A stretch of 64,000 bases of DNA. It comes from Lutjanus erythropterus. Lineage: Eukaryota; Chordata; Actinopteri; Lutjaniformes; Lutjanidae. This document shows, in pieces, positions 44,907-55,760 of this stretch. The notes under the pieces were generated by a model. That model was not told the origin of the DNA. It made no database searches and saw nothing but the letters and a program-made list of their open reading frames with translations. Within the stretch, counting starts at the first letter, position 1. The number at the start of each line of letters is the position of its first letter. The stretch lies in the NCBI GenBank assembly GCA_020091685.1, contig CM034608.1:5553751-5617750 (forward strand). The letters are read 5' to 3'. Both the position numbers and the translations under genes were made by a program.

Positions 44907-47645
44907 CAAAAGCAGGCTTGTGTAAAGAGTTTGTTTTACGTTAACATCTGCAAAAAGTAATACAATACATGAACCATAAATGCCATGCAGATATGTAACT
45001 GGTTATTTTTTATACTGAAGCACCATGAAATTACATTATATTTTATAATTAATCATTATTATCATCATTATTATGTAGCACCGTTGGTTGAAGATCCTGA
45101 AGAAGGAGACTAAAAGGCAAGCCGAACCAGACTGGACATAAAGCTGCATCTCAATCCAGCTGAACACCTACCTGTGCCGGACTGAGGTGCAGGTTTGCTG
45201 CAACCTGTTCCCCATCTTCTCATGTTTCTGAAGTTTGATGTGCACAGAAAAGAATGGTATAAAGTCATGAGGACCAAATTGATTGACAAAGTCTCTCAGT
45301 AAAGTACGGTTAAAATGGGGCAAGTTTGATTGCAACTGCTTGCAAACTTTGATATTCAAAATATGTTGAAGTATTATCCGTCTATGCTCTAGAGAATGGA
45401 TAAATAGGAACCAAAGGGTGGATGTTTAGCTGGAAACTGCAGTAACTCCCAGTGGATTCACTCTGAACAACCTCAGCCATAAATGGTGAATTCCTCCACC
45501 AAACTATTCAGAGAGGAAGATGAACCTGACTGACTTTCTTAGACTGATGTGTGTGGATTTCAACTGAAGGTAAATAACTCATAAGCTTTAAGTGAAGAAG
45601 GAAGGAAAGGTAATACATTAAGAGAAAAAGTAAGGATGAAGAGGAAGAGGAGAAGAGAGAGAAGAGGGGATGAAGGACCAGGGTAAAACTTAACGATTAT
45701 TTTTATATTAAAATCTCAATTTTAAGTTTAACTCATCAGTGAAAACCAACATTTTTTTCTTCTGTCCAATTAAAATTAAGCAGCTGCTTCTCGCGACCCA
45801 TCGTCACACACTGCATCTGTCAGTGAATGGTGAGCAGAGGGATTTTACTTTATTAGATTATTTCATTGGAATAATTTTCTGAAGGCCTGAAGAGGTAAAA
45901 ACATTTGATATTCCACAAGCAAAAAACCTCACATTTATCTTGTGGCCCCTCAGAGGGATCCTGACCCCACAGTGTCTAAACAGCCTGTAGGAGGTGGATG
46001 TTTTAGTCGATAACTGTTGATTAGCTATATTGTAATTACAGCTGTCACTGACAAATTTACTCTGCTGTAGCTAATTGACATTAACTCTGTGAGTGGGCCA
46101 AACTAGAAAACTCTTGGCTGTTGTCTGGTTAATACGCTCTCTGTATGCCGGTGTTTGGAAAAAAAGCTCAGGAGAGCTGCAGAGTTGGTGAGAAAATCAC
46201 TGTGGCTTCATCACTGCAACAAACACTTTCAAATTCATTTGATTCTTTCTTAATATAGAAAATATCAATCAGTGGAGCTTAAATCAACTGTGTTTGGTAG
46301 GGTTGGGTATCAACAACCAATTCCAAATAGTAATCAATTCCAAAATTATGATTCGGAAGGAATCATTAAGAAATTGTAAAGGTATAATCTGAAATGTTTC
46401 ACTAAAAAAAAACAATGCAAAGACTCTTATGACATAATCCCTTTAAATGCTTACTTATGACCCACTAGAAATTGGTGGCTGTATCCACAGAGGCCCTGCT
46501 CTCTACCTGCATTCCCTTATTTTTTAATCACCATTCTGCTGTGCTCGGGACATTTCACCAACCCAAAAGGTTTGTATTTGTATATCTACCTTTAATTTCA
46601 ATTCTGCTTATTGATTCCTACACAAAGTTCACTCGCACTAGTTTCAAAACATACATCAATCTTACTATCTGTCTGCGCTTATAGACAAGCAAGTTGAATG
46701 ACGCTACAGTTCAAGGTTGGATCGCAAAGCTTCTGCAAGGGATTAGACCTTACAGGAACCAAAAGCAAGCATTGGCATTAGTTTAGGGTTAGTCTTTCCT
46801 GCTCAGCTTGCTTTGGGGGTAACCTCCTTCAGTTTTTCAGCAGTTGGGGAACAACAGACGAGGCCTTTCTTCTTTGTGAGAAGCTGCAGCGTTCATTAAC
46901 TTAGACACTGCAACCTGAACTGTATATTTACTGGCACACTGACAACTTAATGCTAAATTCAGGTTTAGGTTAGTTTTGATCAGTCCTCCATATATCTGCA
47001 GCCTCCATCAGCAGCGTTTCAGCAGCAGAGCACCTGATTATATTGACCTGCTCAGATTTTGTTGACTTGGTCCTCTTTGTGCTTCTACTATGGTTAAGTA
47101 CACTACATATTTAAATAGATTCTTTTGCGTCTGTCTTTACGATCACGAGTCTACACAGTCTTTTATCTTGAAAATTCACTGGGTTCTCTCTGTTTTTTCT
47201 GTCTGACTTCCTGCCTGCTCAATCTCCTCTGTGCTAATTGACGCAGCATCAATCAAAAATAGACTCTGTGTGTATTTGAGGCAGAACGGAGCAAGAGCTG
47301 GTTCTGGGACGCTCCAAGACGCCGCTGGTGGAATCATAAGCCTTACTTAGAATGGCAGCGATCAGTTCCGGCTGCAGTGGCGCCCCTATAACGCAACACA
47401 GCCGTGTGTGGTGGAATTATGCCATTACAAGCTGCCCATGATTACGCACTGCCCCATACCTAACAGGAGCTCTGCTATGCTTATGAGAGCATGCTTCAAT
47501 AACGTCCCATAATTATCAAGGCCTCAATCCCCTGATATGTTGTTTTGTCACCATGGTCAGAAAAAAAATCAATGCCATCACTGCCCTTTACAGCATGATA
47601 GCATTTAGCATTAGCAGTGCAAGTAATAATACCAGTTGTTTGAAG
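44907..47645. other. Non-coding stretch
   Basis: A 'TAGGGTTGGGTATCAACAAC' repeat terminus lies at 46307, with no clear second end. A GA-rich patch lies at 45595-45680. No exon recognised. Confidence 0.4.
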
Positions 47646-47925
47646 TAGGACTGCACAATTAATCAAAATTTTAGCTAAATCACAATATGTCTTTCTGCAC
47701 TTTTCAAACTGCTGGAGGTTCAATATTTGGTACAGATTCCTGCAAAAAAATAAAAAATAAATAAATAAAAAAATCACACCATAGTCATCTAAACATGTTT
47801 TTCAATCAAAATAAGATCAATAATGTAAAAATGATCATTACCTCTAATATCACAAATCACATTGTAATTGCAATATCAGTCAAAATAATCGCAATTAGAT
47901 ACTTTTTCAAAATTATTCAGCCCTA
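47646..47925 (+). mobile_element. hAT-like MITE, TAGGACTG...CAGCCCTA
   Basis: Starts TAGGACTGCACAATTAATCA and ends AAAATTATTCAGCCCTA. Internal 'attgcaatatcagtcaaaat' and 'aatcgcaatta' are typical of the fish 'GGGCTGCACAAT' repeat. Flanking octamers GTTTGAAG and CTTTTAAG agree at 6 of 8. A related decayed stretch begins at about 23100. Confidence 0.65.
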
Positions 47926-48396
47926 CTTTTAAGTAATCTGATTTATTTCATTCACCCACCACTAACGAGCCGACTGGTAAATGACCTCCTCCAACCCCGA
48001 CTACATCCAATAATCTCGCTCCCTTGATGTGATGGGTTTGCTGTTGGGATGTCAGAGAGAAAAAAGCATTTTGATTGGACGTGAGGTTGTGATGTCTGAG
48101 ATGCTTTAGCTGAATTAAGCTGGACACCCAATCCTGAGCCAGCCTTCATAAAGGCTATCTCATTGCAGTCTGCAAATGCTAAAAATCCTGTTTTGGGCTG
48201 CCAGTTTGGAAACAAACCCTCATTACAACAATTAAAACCATAAATGATTCAGTAAGACACAACATGTAGAAACTGAGAGCCAACACGTCTCCTTCATCCT
48301 CTGAGAGAGCAACGGAGAGCGCAGTAGGAAGGATGGCAGTAGCAGACGTAGCATCGTGACCAGTAACTCTTTGCACTTGGAAAACAACTCCACACC

Positions 48397-48430
48397 TCTC
48401 CTCCTCCTCCTCCTCCTCCTCCTCCTCCTC
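48397..48430. repeat. (CTC)n trinucleotide repeat
   Basis: About 11 uninterrupted CTC units, followed by more pyrimidine-rich DNA. Confidence 0.95.
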
Positions 48431-48513
48431 GTTTCTCTCCCTTCTTCACCTTCTCTCTCCTTTCTCTCCTTCTGCCTCCGTCACCAGGCAACTAGCCTTT
48501 CCTCTCTCTCTTT

Positions 48514-48518
<5 letters not shown>

Positions 48519-48546
<28 letters not shown>
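48519..48546. repeat. (CT)n microsatellite
   Basis: About 14 CT units, ending a 190-nt polypyrimidine stretch that begins with the CTC repeat. Confidence 0.95.
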
Positions 48547-48549
<3 letters not shown>

Positions 48550-49066
48550 CTTTGTCACTCCCCCTTTCCTCGTGCATTAAACCTCACTCCCTCTCTGGCT
48601 GTGTGTTTTATTATACGGAGGGTTTTTTCTCAGCTCATGCAAACGCCACAAAAAAGAAACATCAGCTACGCCTTACTGTTTTCTGAACCACCAACACTTA
48701 CAGTCTCAAGTGTTTGCATCTTATGTGAAATTAATATTGTCTAGAAAACACCAGCAATTTCGTCACTGGAAACCACATCCCTGGCTTCATCTATCTGCTA
48801 AAGAAACCCTGTCTCTAAAAAATATTAATTTATAACTTATTTACAAAATATGATCAAAGCTTGATTCAGCATTTTATCAATGTGATGAGGAAATATATAT
48901 GGTAAATAACATGAATAACTGATCATGAGTAAAACTATTTCTGTTTTCTGGAGATCACAGCATTAATGTGGAGAAGGTAAAAATAAGTGTCTGGTTCATT
49001 TTCAGCCTTTAAGATCACTGAGCCTCATTCACCAACATTTCTTAAGAAGAAACTTCATCTTAAAAC

Positions 49067-49723
49067 TAGGGATGTTCCTGGCAGCTAATTTCCCTGTAGA
49101 TTAAATCGTACTTTAAATGCAGTTGAAATGCATGCTACTTTGCACTGTGTAATACAAACATTACACATTAATGTACAAAACATGACAACAACTCACTAAA
49201 TGCTTTCAGACCTAAGAGGATCACAGTGGCTGCAGGTGAATGACCCAGAGCTGATGTTAGCTGCCAGCCTGCCAGACAGTGTGGCTAATGTTAGCAGTGC
49301 TAGTAGCAGCAGCAGCACAAGCTGCTCCGCTTGCAGGTTTATGTCCGTGTCTGTGCTTAATGTGGGCACGTTTCTCCAGTCAAGTGAATATATTTTTTTA
49401 TTCTGTCAGTCTATATTCAACATTATTTCCATTGTCTAGATTAAATCACTGCCAAACCGTGCTGGTTTTACAAGCTGTCATGTGTCCGACTTCGCTGATA
49501 TAAACATCCGGTGTTGCCTAGGTGATTGAGGTATATGCGCTGGGCGAGAGGGGCTGGTGTCTAACAGTGCCGCAGTCTCGACTAGTGACGGGCGGCTGCA
49601 TAAAATCTTAGAGGTAACAGATAACTGGCATCGTGCATGAATGAAATATTGATAAATAGTTTAAACGACTAGTATTTCTGGTGCCGACTAGCGTGGGTGG
49701 GGACATTTAATTGTATAGTCCTA
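49067..49723 (+). mobile_element. TAGGGATG-family hAT element with perfect 8-bp duplication
   Basis: Starts TAGGGATGTTCCTGGCAGCT and ends AATTGTATAGTCCTA. It is flanked on both sides by the identical octamer CTTAAAAC (49059-49066 and 49724-49731), the signature of hAT integration. It spans 657 bp. The internal plus-strand frames at 49200-49503 carry no transposase motifs, so it is non-autonomous. Related copies lie at 22450, 27120 and 59259. Confidence 0.9.
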
Positions 49724-50376
49724 CTTAAAACCCACTTTCGCAGTTTTCACCAAGATTCTGGCATTCACCAATGTTTTCTTATGTGGGACTTGTTCTTAGG
49801 TAAGAACTTGAACAGTCAAGAGAACACTTTGGTTAATCGGTTATCTAATTTCAATGCCTTCATATTGACTTTGTGAAAATTATGATTAGAAGATTACTCT
49901 AAATTGGTCTCATGTAGCACACCTATTCTGATTGCTAATGTGTAATTAATTTATTTAACATAATACTTGAATAGAAGATTATTGGGGTTTTTTTCCCAAT
50001 AGCTTCCATGTCATGTAGCCATGTGACTCTAAATCAATACTGAATTGTATTATTGCACTTAACAAATAGGACATACCTTTTTTTTTATTAGATTTTAGTG
50101 TTTCTTCTTTTTTATATTAATATATTTAAGGAAAATTTGTGATTTTATTTCAATAGCACCATCTTCCCTCTAGTTTCTTTGTCTGCCCTTTAGTTGCCAA
50201 ACAAAAGGTGAAAATGTGATTTATTTTTTTCATGTATGTGCAGGGCACTCTAAAGGTGCACAACCAATCTGTACACACCACGCATGCTGTGTACTTTTTC
50301 TAGCTGTCAAACCGCTGGTCTGATGTGTGTACATGTCTGTATGGTTATACTGCAGCAGCCTGGTGTTGTTTTCAGG
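49724..50376. other. Non-coding stretch
   Basis: AT-rich DNA between the hAT element and the V-SINE. Nothing recognised. Confidence 0.4.
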
Positions 50377-50391
50377 TGATTTAGTGGAGGT

Positions 50392-50601
50392 CCATGCATG
50401 TCTTTGGACTGCGGGAGGAAGCCGGAGTAACCGGAGAGAACCCGTGCGAACATGAGGGGAACATGCAGACTCTGCACAGAAAGGTTCTGCCCCTGCCACA
50501 AACTTCCCAGCACCACCCCCCCCCAGCTGGGGGATTTGAGCTCAAAACTCTTGAACTCTTGCTGTGAGGCGACAGTGCTAACCACTGCACCACCATGCCG
50601 C
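50392..50601 (-). mobile_element. V-SINE with perfect 15-bp target duplication
   Basis: On the minus strand it begins AGCGGCATGGTGGTGCAGTG plus GTTAGCACTGTCGCCTCACA (tRNA-like box A). It continues through a decayed box B and a G-rich stretch. Then comes the conserved V-SINE core 'tttctgtgcagagtctgcat' / 'gttcgcacgggttctctccg', 'ggcttcctcccgcagtccaa' and 'agacatgca'. The 15-bp sequence TGATTTAGTGGAGGT flanks it exactly on both sides (50377-50391 and 50602-50616). The 210-bp copy lacks the LINE-derived tail. Confidence 0.92.
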
Positions 50602-50616
50602 TGATTTAGTGGAGGT

Positions 50617-51881
50617 AAACAAAGTAAAAGGCAATGCACTATAGTAAGGCACTTCTCAGAGGCTGTAGTCTTACAGTATCAACTTGTCAGTTGTGCTGCC
50701 TTCAGATGCTGCAGGGATTTCATGTACTGTAGAAGGAAAAGCTTGACTATATCAGTACGTACCATCACGCTAATTTGTGACTAACTACTATGTTAGATCT
50801 GACTGAAGGTGACTGGATGTCTAAAGTGCTGGTGTTTGTTCTTGCAGTCTTTGGCTTGTGGTTTGCAAAGTGTTCCAACCTCAACAACTTCATGTGTTAC
50901 TCTCACCTTCTCTCCTCTCTTTCTGTTTGAATCTCATTCATCCCTGGCTCTTCTCTCCTGCTGCGTCTCTCTTTCTACCCCTCTCCCACTCAGCTCCCTT
51001 TGGGTTCGCACGTATCCAAACTAGCACAGTTTTTCCTTGAAGCCGTCGCTACAATGAGCCGTGCAGAGACTTCTGACGCACATCAAGCAAACTCCTCACA
51101 GCAAGAGGGGGGAGATGAGGGATCAACACATGTAATATAAAAACCTTGCAGCCCTTAGAATCTTAAAAGGAGAACAAGTCGGGCACAGTTGATCTCAAAC
51201 AAAATTCATAAAAGGCTTCTTGAGTGAGTTTCATGTTTGAATACAAATCAAAAATTCTGATTAAATTGCTGAGACGGATAACTAACAGCTGTGAAGTTGT
51301 TTGGTTGTTTAGACAGTTCTGACATTTGATGAGCTACCCAACTTCTTTTTTTTTCAGCCTGGCTTTTACTGAAAATTATTATCTCATTCAGAATTCATTT
51401 TAAGGGAAGTAATTTGTTTTTTTCAATCTAGCATATCTCAATTTTACTGTGAAGTCAGCCATATTCAGGGTCATAGCCAGGATTTTACAAATACATGAGT
51501 CAAAGTAACCTCTGGCATAGCTGTATAAAATATGGAGAATCAAATAAAATGCTATCACTTTATTTTCCAACATGAAACCCAGTTCATGCTGTGCTGGACA
51601 ATTAGTCTTAGTCAACTTTTTTGTAATTGTTGAATGTAAACTCAACTGACTCCAATAACCTCAATGCTGATGGCAGCTATTGGTATCAATGCATTACATA
51701 AACAGCTGAAATGTGTGGTCTCATTTAACTTAATTCAATGCAAAATGTATTCACTCGGGAAACTAACTTATTTCTACAAAGAAGTAATAATAAAATAACT
51801 TTCTTTCTTTTTCTTTTCACATCTTTTCATGTCACGACTTGCTTTTTTGCACCACATTATGGTGAGTAGTATCAATACGAG
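50617..51881. other. Non-coding stretch
   Basis: Pyrimidine-rich patch at 50890-51000; no exon recognised. Confidence 0.4.
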
Positions 51882-52104
51882 TAGAGGTGGGCAATTTTTT
51901 TTTTTTAATGTGGGCCCATATCAAGCTGCTGTGGGCCAGACACATATTATATACGGTCCTAATTGTGGGCTAATATTTAGTTGGCAGTGTCCAAAACTTG
52001 ATGTTTTCCAGTGTGACTGTCTTTGCTAGATTTTCGTGAAATGCCACATGAAACCTTTCAGTTGGCCACATCTGGCCCCCAGGCCACATTTTGCCCGGGC
52101 CTGA
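51882..52104 (+). mobile_element. Decayed hAT-like element (TGGGCAA ends)
   Basis: Starts TAGAGGTGGGCAATTTTTTT and ends 'ggccacatctggcccccagg' then CCACATTTTGCCCGGGCCTG. Its plan (CAGGGGTGGGCAA... / ...TTGCCCACCCCTG, with 'ggccacat.tggccc' near the end) is that of Charlie-type repeats. Both ends are worn. Confidence 0.5.
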
Positions 52105-52126
52105 ATAAGAGTAATGATAAGTATTA

Positions 52127-52968
52127 AAGAGACAGCGTTGCAGCCAAATCCAGTACAATTGAAGTGAATGGTGACCAGTTTTAAAATGTAAAAAAAAGAA
52201 CACAAAAAAAACACAAAATGTCTCCATACTGCTGGTGTGGTGTAATCCAAATGTCCGTAAGGCACGACATTAAAATTTGACCCAAAAAGACGCCATTTAC
52301 ACCATGTTTTTAGACTAAACTTCGACTGTAGCCTCTCAGACCTGATCCGCATGCACATGCCTGAAGCGGGTACACAGGCTCTCGCCCAAGCAGCGAGATC
52401 TCGCGATACCTTCACATCTGTGTTTACATGCTACCTGGAAGCGACTCAGACAACAGAGAGAGATTTGCTCAGAAATAGTGACTTGTTATGCGCACAGTTG
52501 ACTTTGCAAACTTTCAACAAGGAAGAAAATGTCAGAGGACTTCAACATAGAAGAAAAGCATCATTTCTTTGCTGCAGCTGCGCTGCTTGGGCGAGAGCTT
52601 GTGTACCTGCTTCAGGTGTGTGCACATGGATCAGGTCTGAGAGGCTACAGTTGACATGTAGGCTAAAAACATGGTGTAAATGGCGTCTTTTTGGGTCAAA
52701 TTTTAATGTCTCAGTTTACGGACACTTGGATTACACCACACAAGCAGTATGGAGACATTTTGTGTGGTTTTTTTTGTGTGTGTGTGTTCTTTTTTACATT
52801 TTAAAACTGGTCACCATTCACTTCAATTGTACTGGATTTGGCTGCAGCGCTGTTTTCCACTGAAGCTCCAGGAGTGTTTTGTGAACTGGAGATCTTCACC
52901 CATCCTCACATCAGCACAGGGATGAGTAGATATTGAGTGAAATTTCATTTTTGGGTGAACTATCACTT
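52127..52968. mobile_element. Long-hairpin element bounded by 9-bp direct repeats
   Basis: TAAGTATTA occurs exactly at both edges (52118-52126 and 52969-52977). The edge bases AAGAGACAG and, inverted, AAGTGATAG form short imperfect inverted ends. Inside, arms 52130-52395 and 52580-52860 are inverted copies ('tacaattgaagtgaatggtg', 'aaaaagacgccatttacacc'). They are separated by a spacer of about 185 nt. About 100 nt at the right, ending 'tttttgggtgaactatcact', has no left partner, so the left side has probably lost a segment. Plus- and minus-strand frames of 170 and 129 codons are by-products of the palindrome. Confidence 0.85.
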
Positions 52969-52977
52969 TAAGTATTA

Positions 52978-54309
52978 ATCAATATTGGTGTCAATAAAAT
53001 CCTAACCCAAGTTTAAGAGCCATACTCATCTACATGTAAATTAAGGGAGCAGACATCATCATAAAGCAGGAAATAACACATTAATAACCAACACCTGAAT
53101 AAATTTTGCACAAATCATTTACATTACAAACAGAATAAATGGCAGACAGAATTTTGCACATGTGCCAGTTTGCAGTTTGCAGTGTTCTCATTTTAACCAC
53201 AAGCAGAAGAACCACAGGTTTAAACAGAACCACTGCATGTTGCAAGCTGCTTGACTACAGGGATGTTACATCAGTTACACTGATGCTAATAAACAATAAA
53301 CAGTGACAAAAAAATAATATTGCAGTAAATTGCAGCAATGCATTATTAAGATGTTGTATTTTGTATGTCTGACCTTTAATTTTTTAAATTCTGGTTTAAT
53401 ATATTTTTCTTTTATGGTTTTGTTTACAGCTATTTATCTTTTGAAAAGATGGCTTGGTAATGATTGAACTAATTGTACTGAGTTTTTTAAAGTTCTTAAT
53501 ATACAGCACAATATGGCAAAATCAAGGACAAATCATAGTTACAACAACTTGAAAGCAGTAGACTACGTTCGATAAGTTTGACTAAATTAAAAACGGAATA
53601 CTGCCTGATATATCATTGTCTGATAATTACTATTACATTATTACTATATGAAATATTTATGTATGTTTCTGCCTTAAAAACACAGTCTCAAACACACACA
53701 CCCTGTAGGCCTATCATATGCACCCAAACAGAGGAAGATCAATGTTTGAGGCAAAACAAAACTCTGAACACACACACACACTTTGCACTCCCAAATGGGA
53801 CATTTCTGTGAATAAGTTACATCCACTGCTCCTGGTTACATTCATTATTAATAAGCTCCAATTAGTTTCCAATCAGCTGCTCCCTTTTACAGCACAGCCA
53901 CAGTCTGATTACCAGACAAATAAATACATCCTAAAAACATTCAACTATTAATAAAATATGCACAGCTTGAGAGCATAATGCACACAATCTGGGTCAACAC
54001 AGTTTTTCCCTCACCAACTGGTGCAAGACCTAAAGAAGGGCAACTCCTCAAATGTAATGTTTTGTCACTTTAATTTGACACTTAAGCTATTAATAATCTA
54101 TGGAAATTGTCACTGCTTTATTTTATGTCAGTCCATGAGTTTATTAATCAACTAAACTTTTCAACATTAATGGTCACATCATGCTGACACCTTGACTTCA
54201 ATACCGGTTCTTTAACAAAACTTTTTGATTCCAGTTTTAATAAATGCATTTTCAGCTCCCTTTTACACACTCAAAGCAGTTATGTTAGCAGTTAGTTGCA
54301 CAAGTATAG
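52978..54309. other. Non-coding stretch
   Basis: AT-rich with no exon. The end of a 'TAGGGCTGGGTACC' repeat (minus strand) reaches 54332. Confidence 0.4.
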
Positions 54310-54905
54310 AAGTTTGGTACCCAGCCCTACCTCCAACCCCGGTGGTGTTCATGCCTTGCTCTCCAGAACTGAACCTTAAACCTTGGCAGTGTTCATGTCT
54401 CTTGAAGGGATTTCTCTCCCAACCTTAGCGATGTTAGGACCTTGCCTTAGGCGACTGGACTTTCACCCCGTGACAGTGTCAACACCTTCATTTTGGGAGC
54501 TGTAACTTTAAACTATGCCCATGTTAGTGCATTGTTCTAGATAAGAGAACTTCCGAAAGTGGCACTGTTGATGCCTTACTTTCAAGAACTGAACTTCCAA
54601 CTCTTGGGGGTGTCAGTGCCCGCTCTAGAGAACTAAAATTGTGAGTCAGGTGGTGTTTGTGCCTTACCCGAGAGCAGTGAACTTTGAACCATCGTAGTCT
54701 TGGTGCCTTGTTTTAGGAAAACCTTCCAAGACTTCCAAACCCTGGGACTATTGATGCCTTGCTTTTAGATAACTTCACTTCCAAAACCTGACTCAGTGAA
54801 AATGAACTTTAAATACTGGCAACTTAAGTGCCTCACTTTAGATAACTATACTTCCAAGCGTGACAACACTGATGACTTGCACTATAGAATGAAACCTCCA
54901 AATGA
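54310..54905. repeat. Degenerate ~44-bp minisatellite, about 12 units
   Basis: Units approximate 'gccttgctttagagaactga' plus 'acttccaa.cctggcagtgttgat', each 43-45 nt with two longer units. Starts of units are marked by 'gtgccttg'/'gatgcctt'. Divergence between units is high (about 30%), so the array is old. It resumes at 55565-55760. Confidence 0.85.
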
Positions 54906-55564
54906 TGCACTTTAAAGACCTGTGGGTACAGCAAGATTACTCTTTGCACATCTTTGTTTCTAGAGGCTAGTTGATGAGCTAACTGTTAACTCACTGGCCA
55001 GCCTGGCCAGTTTTAGTCAGTCACAGTAGCCAGAATTGTATCTTTCACTTTTTATTCACCATTATACACCATTTCATTCAATAGTAAGCAATTGAAAAAG
55101 GAAAATATGGTTCAATCCAACAAGAAAACAGTCCAAGCTAACAAGCTTGCTAATGCTCAGTTAGCAAACTTGTTAGCTTATTAGCTTAGCTTGAATGTTA
55201 GTATGACAATAAGTTCACACCGTTTATTCTAGAGATGTGTTTATACCATCAGCTCCTGTCTGGTAACTGAAAATCACTGGTCTTGTGGAGCAGATTTACT
55301 CCAACAGAGGAGGTTACATAAAAGTGGATGGTGCAACATATTGCTAACAAGCTACGAAAGCTTCCTCCGCTTTGCACTCTACGGGTCAACGACTCTTCAA
55401 AGGTCAGCACTGTGAGGATGGCTTGCTGTTGGTCAACAGTGAAACTTAACTGGTCAAAGTTCACCAAAGTCGAACTTGACTCAAAGACTGGTTCGAATTT
55501 TTTCGCCCCCACAAGCAAATGCAAAAAAATCACTGTGATTTCAATAAGCTCTTTGAAATACTGG
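54906..55564. other. Insertion-like segment interrupting the minisatellite
   Basis: About 650 nt that lack the 44-bp unit separate the two parts of the array. It contains an 18-bp inverted repeat at 55136-55178 and a 94-codon minus-strand frame at 55249-55533 without a domain match. Its clean placement within the array suggests a mobile insertion, though I could not define termini. Confidence 0.45.
55136..55178. repeat. 18-bp inverted repeat
   Basis: AGCTAACAAGCTTGCTAA (55136-55153) pairs with 55161-55178 with one mismatch around a 7-nt loop. Confidence 0.85.
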
Positions 55565-55760
55565 TGTGATCAGGCCTTTAGTGTGTGCTGTAGGGAGCTG
55601 AACCTCCACAGCTGGCAGTGTCAGTGCCTTGTTGTGAACATCTGAACGCTAATCCTGGTGGTCTTTGCTTTAGAGAACTACCCTTCCAAACCCAGCAAAA
55701 ATACTGTTTTGCTCCAGGGAATTAAACTTTCAACTCTGGCAGTGATGTGTCTAATATATT
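55565..55760. repeat. Second block of the ~44-bp minisatellite
   Basis: About four units ('gagctgaacctccacagctggcagtgtc' and relatives) continue the array of 54310-54905 in the same orientation. Confidence 0.7.

Noticed and set aside
52026-52863. Large open frames of 129 (-) and 170 (+) codons with similar peptides
   Set aside because: They are the two arms of an inverted repeat read in opposite directions. Neither has a protein domain, and the similarity comes from the palindrome.
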